Source: Rachycentron canadum (taxonomy: Eukaryota > Chordata > Actinopteri > Carangiformes > Rachycentridae). Taken from it: a DNA stretch of 64,000 bases. The notes beneath the pieces are model-generated. The model did no database searches. It had not been told where the DNA came from and saw only the letters and a list, made by a program, of their open reading frames with translations. Below are positions 38,358 through 48,092 of this stretch, one piece after another. The stretch is from NCBI GenBank assembly GCA_038496675.1, contig CM076656.1, forward strand, positions 22,259,408 through 22,323,407, written 5' to 3'. Position 1 is the stretch's first letter. Each line of letters begins with the position of its first letter. The position numbers and the translations under genes are program-made.

Positions 38358-38936
38358 CCAAGCGCCAACCGACTGTGACGTCACTCATTGGTGTGTGAGC
38401 TGCCGTTTTGAATTTTTTTATTTGTGTGTTTTATTTATATAGAGCCAAATCATAAGTTAGGTCAAGGCGCTATAGAGCAGGTCTGGACCAAACTCTGCCT
38501 CCAGTTTGTAATTTGGACGTCGCCATCTTTTTTGGAACCAGTAGAAACCATATTTGGAGGAGAAGGCGGAGCTGAGGAGGAGTGAAGGGTGGAGCTGACC
38601 TGCTCTGTACTCTATCCTGATTGTCAGACCTAATTCATCCCCTGCTTTCTGGTCTATTTTCCTCTAAATGGACCATAATTTAAAAAACTGACATCATGTT
38701 GTATTAAAGACTTGAAACTAGAGACTGAGACCATAAACTCATTAGGAAAACGTTTACTGAGCTAATAAATCAAGGGAGAAGTAGGGACATTTTCCCACAG
38801 ACTTCAATACGGGCTGACTCCTTTTTGCAGACGTCGCCCCCTGATGGTCATTAGAGAGAATGCAGGTTTATGGTCTTTGAGCAGTGACTTCTCTTTTCAG
38901 ACCCAGAGTCTACGTCCACTTTTATAAACAGTCTTT
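38358..38936 (+). mobile_element. repeat A, copy 2 (complete-looking, with 8-bp target duplication)
   Basis: This 579-bp copy is inserted inside repeat B and flanked by the direct repeat GGTTCAAA (38350-38357 and 38937-38944). An 8-bp target duplication is typical of hAT-type DNA transposons, so repeat A is probably a non-autonomous element of that kind. No clear terminal inverted repeats were found, which leaves the class open. The body runs from CCAAGCGCCAACC through the CRE TGACGTCA (38376-38383), ATTGG, the GGAGCTGACCTGCTCTGT region and CTAGAGACTGAGACC. It then passes GCTAATAAATCAAGGG and GTCGCCCCCTGATGGTCAT and ends TTTATAAACAGTCTTT. It has no coding capacity. Confidence 0.75.
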
Positions 38937-38944
38937 GGTTCAAA

Positions 38945-39140
38945 TCCAGTTTGGAGTTTGCATGTTCTTCCTGTGCCTTCCCTGGTTCCCTCCCGGTTCT
39001 TCAGCTTTCTCCCACAGTCCAAAGACCTGCATGTTAGGTTAATCGGTGACTCTGAATTGCCCGTAGACATGAATGGTAGCTTGTCTCTTTACGGTGACCT
39101 GTCCAGGGTCGTCTGGGATTGGCACCAGCCCCCCACGGCC
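38945..39140 (+). mobile_element. repeat B, right fragment
   Basis: It continues repeat B with TCCAGTTTGGAGTTTGCATG, then CACAGTCCAAAGACCTGCAT, GTTAGGTTAATCGGTGACTC, AATTGCCCGTAGACATGAAT and GACCTGTCCAGGGT. This is the order I recall for an abundant teleost repeat. Removing the insert and one GGTTCAAA makes the phrase GGTTCAAATCC continuous. Confidence 0.6.
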
Positions 39141-39983
39141 ATAAAATCACATAAGGCGTTGTGTGAATACAACACTAAATAATGTTTTATATACAAAACA
39201 CACAATCATCTTCTAAAACATTTTTATGAATTAAACAACCACGTTGTAATTATAATGCAGTAACATTTATCACATATGAATATAACGCTCTGGCAATGAG
39301 TTACCTTTACTTATATTTTTAATATATAAAATTCAGCAGTTGTTCATGCAGGATCATTACTCCTAATGGTAATTTAAATGATGGTATTGTGCATCAGTGC
39401 AAGTAAAGGATATGAATTTTCTTCATCATAAGATTAACAATATCAATGATGATAATAATCATGTAACTGCAGAACTCTTTAGCTACAGAAAACTGAACTT
39501 CCACCACTGCCTGAGCACATACACATATATACACTCTAATTTTTGTTGTCTGTGTTGGACTGTGTGAAGGCCACACATTGTAAAGTTGTTGTGTTTTATA
39601 TAAAGAGCATCAATGTGACACACGTCAAATTTGCTGCTAAATTCTTCCTTGAATTCACTCCACAGATTAACTGCAAATGACATTAGTGTCTTAGTTTTTA
39701 GCCTTTCCATCGAGCCCCATCTCCAGGACAACAGAGGGAGGCTTTTAAGAATTAATTCACAGCACCACAATTAGTTTTCTAGTTTCAGTATAAAAGGCAT
39801 TCATTTTAATTCCACAGCGCAGTCTCTCAAAGCTACATATGACAAGAAGGTCATGTAAGTAGCATCAGCGCTCTGTTTTGTTTTGTATTGTCTCGTTGTC
39901 CGTGATGCTGCAGCAGACATGGTGGCTGGAGATGGTGGGAGGAGGTGCATACGTGCATCCTGTTCTGAATTAGAAAGAAATGT

Positions 39984-39986
<3 letters not shown>

Positions 39987-40022
<36 letters not shown>
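39987..40022. repeat. (CA)n microsatellite
   Basis: About 18 uninterrupted CA units; probably polymorphic. Confidence 0.9.
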
Positions 40023-40026
<4 letters not shown>

Positions 40027-40299
40027 GACCAGACTGGGTTTGGTATTGTGCACCTATACTGTCTCAAACTGCTGTATAAAATACCGCTCTGAATCAATGG
40101 TGCTCACTTCAGGACACCAGCTTTCATCTGAACCTCCCGCAGGCAGTCAGCATCAAGGTGGGGAGGGGAGACTGGAGAGCCTTCACTGCCTCAGGTTCTG
40201 TCTTGGCGCAATAAAGCAATATTTCATGTGTGACATTCGCAGTCTACGGGCTTACGCCATATAGAGCAGACTTTGAGCTAGCAATAATTAACGCAAACA

Positions 40300-40800
40300 T
40301 ATGGTGTGTGCCTCCATTGAATCGTGCCTCTCCTCCATGCGGCCTTGAGTCTGTGCAGCTCCTCGGCTAGAAATAATCCACTGCACATGCTAATCACTTG
40401 GCAATTGATTTGGCCCTTTTTGGTCAAACAATTTCTGTAAACCACCGAATTGATCTGAGAGAAATCAATTAACAGCTCAGGGAAGGTAAATATGAACAAA
40501 AAATATGGATTGGTCTGCATATAGTATGACCATCTGAGCAAATTCTGGCTGCAGCCTGTGTGCTTGTGCACAGATGCTCAGTGTAAGCAAATTCCAGTCA
40601 GGTTCGACTAGCCCCAGGTGAACAGTGATAACCAGGCAGTCTGCAGTGATAAAGTTATCTTATATCCATCAAGAAGAAAATGCACTTAACCCTCTACATT
40701 CAGCCCTGCTGTGTTATCGGCCCCATAATGGAAATTGATAATAGAGAGCTGTCTTATCATAATCCCACATACATAACAGCAGGGAATTGCTATTTTAGGA
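40300..40800. promoter_or_regulatory. candidate conserved non-coding segment (intronic enhancer-like)
   Basis: This repeat-free, unique-looking block has dense homeodomain/POU-like words (CACATGCTAATCACTTGG, CAATTAACAG, GATAATAGAG) and no ORF of note. The call is a judgement from texture only, because no alignment could be made. Confidence 0.25.
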
Positions 40801-41421
40801 GGCTACAGGCAAAGGAGATGGGCGTAACGAAGAGGGCAGGAAGACAGGGTTGCCTCCCAGTTGGAGATCAGATGTTATCGGGGTGTATTGATGGAGCATC
40901 TCAAGGAGACGCAAGTAGCATCGGTTGGTTGTAAGTACATAACTCATAACTGGCCAAATTGTCGCCGTCATCATGTGGGCGCAGAGTTAAGCAGTGGCTG
41001 ACTCAGCGAAATCCCCGGGCCTGCAGCAGGACTCGCACAAAAATAAAACCCTGATAAGCATTAAAAAGTGAGAGAGAGAGATGAGAGGGGGAGGGAGGGG
41101 GGCGTTGGGAATTATTAGAGAGAGTGGGAGTGAGAGACCCAAATATGAGAGGGGGATTATTATTGAGACAGTGAGAGGACGAGGGAGGGAGAGAAAGGAA
41201 AAGTGGGGCTGCATGAACTTGCTATATGCTGACGCCATTTGTTTGTGTCCCTGTGCATTTTATTAAGCTTCTCACATTAAACAGACTTAGCACGAACAGC
41301 CAAAGTCATGGAGTTATTATGCTTTTGGAAATGTTGTGATTAAAAACGCTTGCTTATAGTATCAATCCACTTTTTTTTTGTTTGTTTATTCCCAGAACAT
41401 GCTGATGTGGATTTACCCTCT

Positions 41422-41439
41422 AGATTTGTTAAAAAAAAA
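41422..41439. repeat. poly-A tract
   Basis: An A run following TTGTTA. No retroelement body was recognised upstream. Confidence 0.8.
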
Positions 41440-41697
41440 AAAAAAAAAACCTACAAGGGAAAATTCATAAAACATTTTAAAAATGGAGATTTATCCATCA
41501 GGCTTGCATATAAAGTACATCATTTGCAAGCTCATTGATTTTCTGCATAAAGCACGTCCTTGAACTGATGGTGCAATAAACATATGTGTAGGTCACTCTG
41601 AGTTTTGGATTCCCTCAAATGCCAGACTCATAACTTGACTATTCAGATCAAATAGACGGCACATACACACACTTTCTGTTTAAAAGGGAGACTGTAA

Positions 41698-41716
41698 GAG
41701 AGAGAGAGAGAGAGAG
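41698..41716. repeat. (GA)n microsatellite
   Basis: About ten AG units. Confidence 0.85.
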
Positions 41717-41759
41717 GTCGATCAATAATGAAAAGGAACTGAATCTGTGCGGAGAATGC

Positions 41760-42200
41760 TGGAAATGTCTCCTCTGCTGGGATTCCTCCAGCTCACGCTG
41801 TGCTGAGGGCTCTCTTATATGTCCAGATACCCCACGGAGGCGTTGATTAAGTCAAGCTGAAGGCCAAAGCCTGTCTGCAATCGAGAGCCTCCAGCTCACT
41901 CAGTGAGCTATCAGGTGACCCGTCTCTCCTGCTCATCCACTCTGCAGTCAGATAGTGATGCTGAGAGGAGCTATTAGAGCCCGTCCAGCCCCCCACCCCA
42001 ATAAAAAGGGCATTCTGCTAGGTGTTGATAACAAGCAGGTACCAGGATGCAAGGAGAGGGAGGAAGTTTAGGGGGAAAGGGGTGAGGGATGCATTGGCCC
42101 TGGGAGGGCGGAGGAGGGTAAATGATCTCTGAAGGCCATCTTATTAATGGAGGCTTTTCATTACTAGCACTAATGCAAATGATTGGTGGGGCTAATGAGC
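41760..42200. promoter_or_regulatory. candidate conserved non-coding segment with a perfect octamer
   Basis: A unique-looking block containing CATTACTAGCACTA directly before the octamer ATGCAAAT (42173-42180) and ATTGG just after it. Its composition resembles vertebrate neural enhancers, but conservation could not be tested. Confidence 0.25.
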
Positions 42201-43425
42201 TTGAAGGTCCGCGTGAATGAGGGCTCTGTGGAGCAGCAGTGTGAGATAATCACAGCGGGAGACGAAGGTGATGAGTTTTGAACATCATATCTGGTCATGA
42301 TGAACATTTTGCTTGTACAAGAACAGAACGAATAGAGGGAGAAACGGATGAATGAGCTGATGGGTCGGCGAGTCAATTGTGCACCAACTCAATATGGCAG
42401 GCCGCTACAGGCAAGAGGGTCGAAGATGAATGGTGGAGGGGACGAGAGTATTTCACTGTCAGTGGATTGAAGTGAGGTAAAGCATGGAAAACGTCTTGAT
42501 CGCCTCCAAGAAAAAGCTACACGCTCCCGGCATGTAAGCACTTAGAAGACGATGAAGCGCAGCACGTTCTTTGAAGGCGCGGCCTCCCCTCATCAGATGT
42601 CATGAGCGTTGCATGATATTCTATTAACACGCATTAAAGAACAACACCAAAAAAAACCCCAACTGATTTTAGTGTTTCCTGTGCCGTGTTAAAGACACCC
42701 ACAGCGGCTGCGAACCTTTGCATGTAGAGGGATTTAGTCTGATTTCCAGCGTGGTGTGGGCAGGATCAGTTCTGGCTCTGGAGTGTCTCACATAGACTCT
42801 CTCGGGGGAGCTGCGGGGGGGAGGACCAGAGGCCACTGATTGATGGTCAAGGACGCTGAACCCCTCCCCCACCCCCTCCTGCTCAGAGGAGCACATCTCT
42901 GAAGCCGTGTCCTCGGGGGGATTGTGATGCTGCCTGGCTGGCTGCCGTCTGTGCGTTGCATGTGACAGCCTGCTCGGAGGATACGACCAAGTCAAGGGAT
43001 GAATCATCCACTAAAGGACAAATTAATGACTTGGAGACTGATCCCAATACAAAAACAAGGGAGATTTTGTGCATTATGGGAGCTGTATGAAGCTGAAGGG
43101 CAGCAGACACAGGAGGGAGGAATTCCTGAATGGAGCGTGTGTTGTTACAAACCCAGCGTGTACGATAATGAAATGATGAAAAGAAGAAAAGGAAAGGTGC
43201 TCGTGCTATTACTCCATGATGTTCCAGTGAATCACAGAGCAGTGGATAATATCTGAGATGGTGCTCAACACAAACCCTGCATCGAGTGTCACTGTTGCAT
43301 ATTTCAGTATGATTCATTATCCGTGTCAACAGTGACTGAGGTTCAGGGCCTTAGCATTTGTTGTGCATATGATATGTGGGTGACAAAACTGCTGTTGATG
43401 GAGATTTGGGAGGGAAGAAAGGAGG

Positions 43426-43485
43426 GAGAGAGAGAGAGAGAGAGAGAGAGATAGATAGAGAGAGAGAGAGCGAGAGAGAGAGAGA
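43426..43485. repeat. (GA)n microsatellite with GATA interruptions
   Basis: About 60 bp of AG units interrupted by ATAGATAG and CGAG. The run is a polypurine-polypyrimidine tract able to form triplex (H-) DNA. Confidence 0.9.
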
Positions 43486-43839
43486 TTGGCTCATACTCCC
43501 AGCACACTATTTAAAGCTGATGGCTCCAGTCCAGAATCACAGGAGAGTAGCAGGGATTGTTATTTTCACATGACTCTGGCTGGTGCTGAGGAGGCTTCAT
43601 TTTTTCCATTTCTATTCTGCTGCAAAACACTAATTGAAGTGTATCGCTTTCATCTCCACTTATCTCCCGTGCTCCTCCCCCTTCGGAGCGCCGCTTGTCT
43701 TCCTAGCGTTTGCACATCTTGACACTGTTGGTTTCTCTATGATATATTGTCTTGGATTCTGTTACTTCATTGTAGCTTGCTGCTGATGTACATGGCAATT
43801 AAATTCAAACCCCAAAGAGGTAGCGCTCAGTCAAAACAA

Positions 43840-43855
43840 CCCCCCCCCCCCCCCC
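43840..43855. repeat. poly-C tract (16 C)
   Basis: A pure C run leading into a CT-rich stretch that continues to about 44030. Confidence 0.85.
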
Positions 43856-44681
43856 GCCCTCTCTCTCTATCCTGTCCGCCACTGCTGCAGCCTCACACTC
43901 GCACCTCTTTCAATCACTGTCTTTTATCCAAGCTCTCTCTTCCTTTGATTCCCCCTTCTTCTCCCCCGTATGAGTCTTTCTTTTTGTGCTCGTGCTCTGT
44001 CTTTGTCTCTTTTTCCCTTCTATTCCCTTCATGTTAATAAGCAGAGTAATGGTGTTGCAGGCAGTTCCTGTTTGGGGAGTTAATTAAAATGGCAAGTTAC
44101 AACCCACACAGTCAAAACAATGGAGGCCCCTGTTTTTCGCAGCGACACAGGGAGATATTAAACGAACCCAGAATCAAACACTGTTTGGAGGCAGGAACCC
44201 AGTAGCACTGACTTTACCCCAACCAGAGTCAACACTTCCCATCCTAAGGTAGTGAGGTGTTTATTGTGACACCGTGCAGCCCGGTCATCATTAGTCATAG
44301 CAGAGATCCAGTAATTACCCTGAGAGATCCCTGAACCAGAAAGCAGCTAGATATAGAGATAGATATTAACGTGATCACTGCAGCATTTACTGAGCCAGAG
44401 ATCGCACCGACACTGACCAGACGAGAAGCTGAAGACAGGGAAACAGTGACATCTGCCTATTCCCCGTCCACCTCGCACTCACACGCTCTCACACTCACAC
44501 AATCACACTCGCACACAAAACCCAAATGATTTTGCTAGCGTGGCTAGCACAATGCAGCTCACTCAGGCTTCGGCAACGGTGGGGCCGGCTGAGCAGGACA
44601 GGAGCTGTTGCCATGGTTACACTTCTCGGTTCGCTCTCACAGCCCAGGAAAACTGTGTCATTATCCTGTACTTTGGATAGA

Positions 44682-44682
<1 letters not shown>

Positions 44683-44715
<33 letters not shown>

Positions 44716-44754
44716 GGATACAAAGAGAGAGTATGAGGCAGAAGGGGGGGGGGG
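44683..44754. repeat. (AG)n microsatellite and nearby poly-G
   Basis: About 14 AG units to 44712, then a purine-rich spacer and an 11-G run at about 44744-44754. The whole block is polypurine on the + strand. Confidence 0.85.
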
Positions 44755-45527
44755 CTGCAGTGCAGTTCACATAGGCCAACCATGCATCTAACACACACAT
44801 CATCAAAATTTGCACCTATTTGTGCTCCTCTAGTCGGCACTTTTCCTTTTTTTCCCCTTTTCATTCTGTCAGTGGAGCTATAGTTTTCACTCTAATAGGT
44901 AAACAACTTCAATCCTGACAAATAATGCTTGAAAACATCAGGTAAAAGCAGCGCGGTGGTGGGAGATAATGGGATATGTGCCTTTTTTTTCCCCCGCTCT
45001 CTCTGTGGCATCTCCTGTGAAAATTGTCACCAACAAGCTATTATGTTGGTAAAAGAAGATCAGTCTCGGCATCAGTGTATTTATTTTAACACAGCGACAG
45101 CCACGTGCCGCTCTAATGACAACCAGCTCGGGTTCTTATTGAATAACTACACTGTCCACAGGGGCAACAGCACGGCTGGATCCTCTCCCTCTAAATGTGC
45201 AACACTGAGTCATTTCTAACCCTAAAAATACATAAAGAGACAGATTTTAAATGTTGGTGATTGCATCTGTGAGTACAGTACATATGTGTGTGTGTGTGGC
45301 GCAATGCTGTTGCTTTGCTCAGTGTGTTTGTGCAACGTGAGGTCCACATCAGAGGAATTACATTGTGAACTAATTACATGGCCGTGTAAATAGAGGCACC
45401 CTGCTGATATGGGCTGTGCACCACATGATTTCCCCTGGTAGAGCAGAGCCTGTTTGCGCTGCCTTGCTGTGCTGTGTATGTGTTAGTGTGTGTGTGTACA
45501 GGCATGCATGGGACCTGTACATGCAGT

Positions 45528-45530
<3 letters not shown>

Positions 45531-45560
<30 letters not shown>
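45531..45560. repeat. (GT)n microsatellite
   Basis: Fifteen GT units, preceded by a shorter GTGTGT run near 45486. Confidence 0.9.
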
Positions 45561-45564
<4 letters not shown>

Positions 45565-45843
45565 ATGGAGAGTGGTTTGTAACCTGTGAGCTGTGCTTTA
45601 TTGAGCTACAAGCTAAAAGAGTGTGTCTGTTTGGAGGAGGCAGAGTAGCCCCTCCAAATGAAAGGCTGCCCTCTCCCTCTCTGCCCGCCTGACGCAGCTC
45701 TCCAGAGAGCCCTGTTCATATTACTGTGGCTGTCTGCTGGTCAGAGCAACACAAACAGCACAAAACAAAGCCGCCTTCAGTAGGAATGTGAAGAAAAGAC
45801 CTCATGTGTAGCCCTCATCTACTCCCCTCTCTCCACTGATGGC

Positions 45844-45864
45844 TTTTTTTTTTTTTTTTTTTTT
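45844..45864. repeat. poly-T tract (21 T)
   Basis: A pure T run about 1.9 kb upstream of the terminal exon. Confidence 0.85.
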
Positions 45865-46144
45865 GCACTACTGATATGAAAGAGGGGAAAAGGGGGAATA
45901 AGTGTTTTGACACCAAACTAGAAAAAAAGAATCCAAATCAGCCGAATTAATAATTATACTCTAATTTAAGTGCCTTTACTTTTGATAAAATGCAGCTTCA
46001 TACTTCAACTGCAGTTCAGGCCAATTCTGCACTTTTCACTCCACTTCATTTGACAGTTGCTGTTACTTACTGTTCTAGTTCCTTCAGATTAAAAGCCCTG
46101 CACTCACACACAGATGTTTTAAATCTCTCAGGCTGATTAGACCT

Positions 46145-46727
46145 GGGTTGTGTCCGACATCACTCACTTATTCACTCCCCACTGACTATGCAGGGACTTT
46201 TATGTCCAGGACTATATAGTGAGCTCATCAGAGAAACACTTGGGTTATTTTTCTCTGCACCGTGTATTGTCTTTCCCCATGAGCCCAATGTATGATGGGA
46301 TGTATTGCTTGCTTGGTGACCATCAGTTGTACACAAGTGTCAACCCACTGTGACGTCACCCATTGGTTTGTGAGCTGCCTCTTTGAAGCCTCCAGTCGGT
46401 GGAGCTGACCTGCTCTGTCCTCTATCCTCATTGGGTGGTACAGTCTGTCAATCACACTGTAGCCACGCCCCCTAATTCATCCCCTGATTTATGGTCTATT
46501 TTCCTCTAAATGGACCATCATTTAAAAAATGAACATCATGTTGTAATAAGGACTTGAACCTAGAGACTGAGACCATAAACTCATTAGGAAAACGTTTACT
46601 GAGCTAATAAATCAAGGGAGAAGTAGAGACATTTTCCCATAGACTTCAATGCAATTGGACTTCTATTTACAACCACCTGGAGTCCACTATAGAGTAGTAG
46701 AGTAGTGAGTGATTTTGGACACAGCCC
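46145..46727. mobile_element. MITE-like element with 24-bp terminal inverted repeats, split by repeat A
   Basis: The left end GGGTTGTGTCCGACATCACT (continuing CACT, 46145-46168) is the inverted match, 21 of 24 bases, of the right end at 46704-46727, which reads AGTGAGTGATTTTGGACACA and then GCCC. Subterminal ACTATATAG-like and ACTATAGAG stretches lie inside both ends. I recall a GGGCTGTGTCC terminus from teleost non-autonomous DNA transposons. No target duplication is visible. Repeat A copy 3 occupies 46332-46684 inside it, so the MITE is older than that insertion. Confidence 0.65.
46332..46684 (+). repeat. repeat A, copy 3 (right-truncated), nested in a MITE
   Basis: It aligns with copies 2 and 4 from AAGTGTCAACCCACTGTGAC through the CRE TGACGTCA (46351-46358), ATTGG (46362-46366), GAAGCCTCCAGT, GGAGCTGACCTGCTCTGTCC, TCAATCACACTGTAGCCACG, ACTGAGACCATAAACTCATT and CCCATAGACTTCAATGCAAT. 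It stops near CACCTGGAGTC, lacking the final ~100 bp. It carries a sense-strand AATAAA at 46606-46611, about 1.1 kb upstream of the terminal negr1 exon. Confidence 0.8.
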
Positions 46728-47721
46728 TGGAGTCGTGGTAAATCTGAGTGGACAAATGTAGATCAATAAGAAGAATAACTGGGTCGATACTTCCTCCTTT
46801 AGATGTGCAACAAAACTAGATTGTAAATGTCAGTGTTTTTTTGTTTTTTTTTCAGATTTCTCATGAAAAAACATTTAAGTTAATAAAATGAGACACATTG
46901 TAAAGATTAAACCCTTGACGTCTATGAGGTGTTCCTTTGGTTCATTTAAAAAAAAGCAGAAATTTAGAGATAATTACAAAAATAAATTCAGGTTAGTGTA
47001 GCAGAAAGTCTTTCCTACCCCATTAAAGGAAAAGCTTACATTTTACAAAATGCATTTATTCCCTTTTTTGCCAAAACTTAGACTTAGAATGATTGAAACC
47101 ACTCGACTGTATCCTGAGTACGAGTACGATCCAGAGGTGAAAGTGAAATCAGCACATTTAAAGCTCACAAATAAACACAATATATCTGTAAATCTTACTC
47201 TGTGAGTGTAAAAACAAACATTTTTCACCACCATGGTATCAATCTATTGGATCGAGAGCTAATCTGAAGGTTGGGAACCACTGGACCAAAGTGTCCAACT
47301 GTATTTAAAGTGGTAGAAACAAGCTCCACTGGCTACAACAGTAAATGTATACATATGCTTCAGGATTAGCAATCTCCTACTCTTGATGTTTTTAGGACCT
47401 TGAGTTGAAATGTTTCTGTACGGCTCAGGACTTTTTGAACTGTGGTATTGGTAGTTTCATTTAAGTAAAGGATCTGAGTTCTTGTGTTCTTGAGTTCAGA
47501 TTATACAGTATCACCGGTGATACACTAAAGCATGCAGCCAAAAGAAGAAAGAAAAAAAAAACAAAACACTCAAATCAGCGACAGTTGTACAGTAATTGCA
47601 GTTTTTCCAGTCTCCTTTGGAAGCACCATGCCAAGCTGACTGCCGGTTTGTGAACGGTGGGTGTGTCGCAGTGAAAGTACAATCATAACTAATCAGAGCT
47701 TCTCTTGTTTCCTGCCCACAG

Positions 47722-47822
47722 CACCCAACACTGCACCCTATGGGAGCGCAGGAGGCGCACACGTCCCGCTGGCCTGCCGATACCTGGTCCTGGTTCTCTC
47801 CTCCTTCATCAGCGTGTACTAG
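47722..47822 (+). CDS. negr1: negr1 terminal coding exon: linker, GPI-anchor signal and stop
   Basis: This is the last coding exon. CA completes the Pro codon left open at 10185, and then 32 codons precede TAG at 47820-47822. The peptide runs PNTAPYGSAGGAHVPLACRY and then LVLVLSSFISVY. This is a small-residue linker (GSAGG) followed by a hydrophobic tail, the layout of a GPI-attachment signal that is cleaved and replaced by the anchor in the ER. The pattern PPxTAxYG and YLVLxLSSF matches my memory of the NEGR1 C-terminus and not the LSAMP or OPCML tails, which makes this exon the best evidence for the paralogue call. The omega residue is probably one of the Gly/Ser in GSAGG (inference). The tail stops soon after the hydrophobic block and lacks the extra polar residues I recall at the end of mammalian NEGR1. 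The sequence downstream reads as 3' UTR. Confidence 0.9.
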
Positions 47823-47997
47823 CAGAGGCCCAGCCCGGACACAATGACTGTCGAGAGCATTTATGAATCCCTTTTGACATTGCTGATGGCTGGAATCCAA
47901 TCTGGTACAGTTTGTTGAAAAGCCGTGTGGGGAAAATAATCAGCGTTACTGTGTGGGGAAATTTTTTTTTCTTTACTTTTTGGTGAAATTTCTGTCA

Positions 47998-48005
47998 TGT
48001 AAATA
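47998..48005 (+). promoter_or_regulatory. Pumilio response element (TGTAAATA) in the 3' UTR
   Basis: The sequence TGTAAATA fits the Pumilio consensus UGUANAUA and lies 175 bases after the stop codon, on the sense strand. Pumilio proteins bind such sites to repress or localise neuronal mRNAs. The motif is exact but short, so it could be chance. Confidence 0.4.
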
Positions 48006-48013
48006 CTATAATG

Positions 48014-48092
48014 TTTTTTTTTTATTATTATTATTTACTCTCTCTTTTGTTGTTTTTGTTTTGTTTTTTTTGTTTGTTTTCCTTTTGTTTTC
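48014..48092 (+). promoter_or_regulatory. U-rich 3' UTR block (AU-rich and GUUU-rich)
   Basis: A run of T is followed by (ATT)n ending in ATTTA, then a stretch built of TTGTTTTTG and TTTGTTTG units. On the mRNA this is a U-rich region of the type bound by ELAV/Hu or CELF proteins, which act on neuronal transcripts. Binding is inferred from composition only. Confidence 0.35.

Larger units (their letters stand above)
10186..47721 (+). other. negr1: last negr1 intron, 37.5 kb, repeat-rich
   Basis: The donor GTAAGT (10186) and acceptor CCTGCCCACAG (ending 47721) bound a 37,536-bp intron that separates the third Ig domain from the GPI-signal exon. A long intron here is usual for IgLON genes, which span very large genomic distances. 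No additional exon with family resemblance was found, though an alternative exon cannot be excluded by eye. The intron contains the assembly gap, the LINE relic, three copies of repeat A, the tRNA-Asp-like insert, a SINE-like element and many microsatellites, listed separately. Stretches not listed separately (for example 10.2-19.4, 23-27.6, 32-36 and 42.3-46.1 kb) show only unique-looking AT-rich sequence and simple repeats. Confidence 0.85.

Noticed and set aside
42883..43329. 148-codon minus-strand open frame
   Set aside because: No motif or domain recognised, and it overlaps unrelated frames on both strands.
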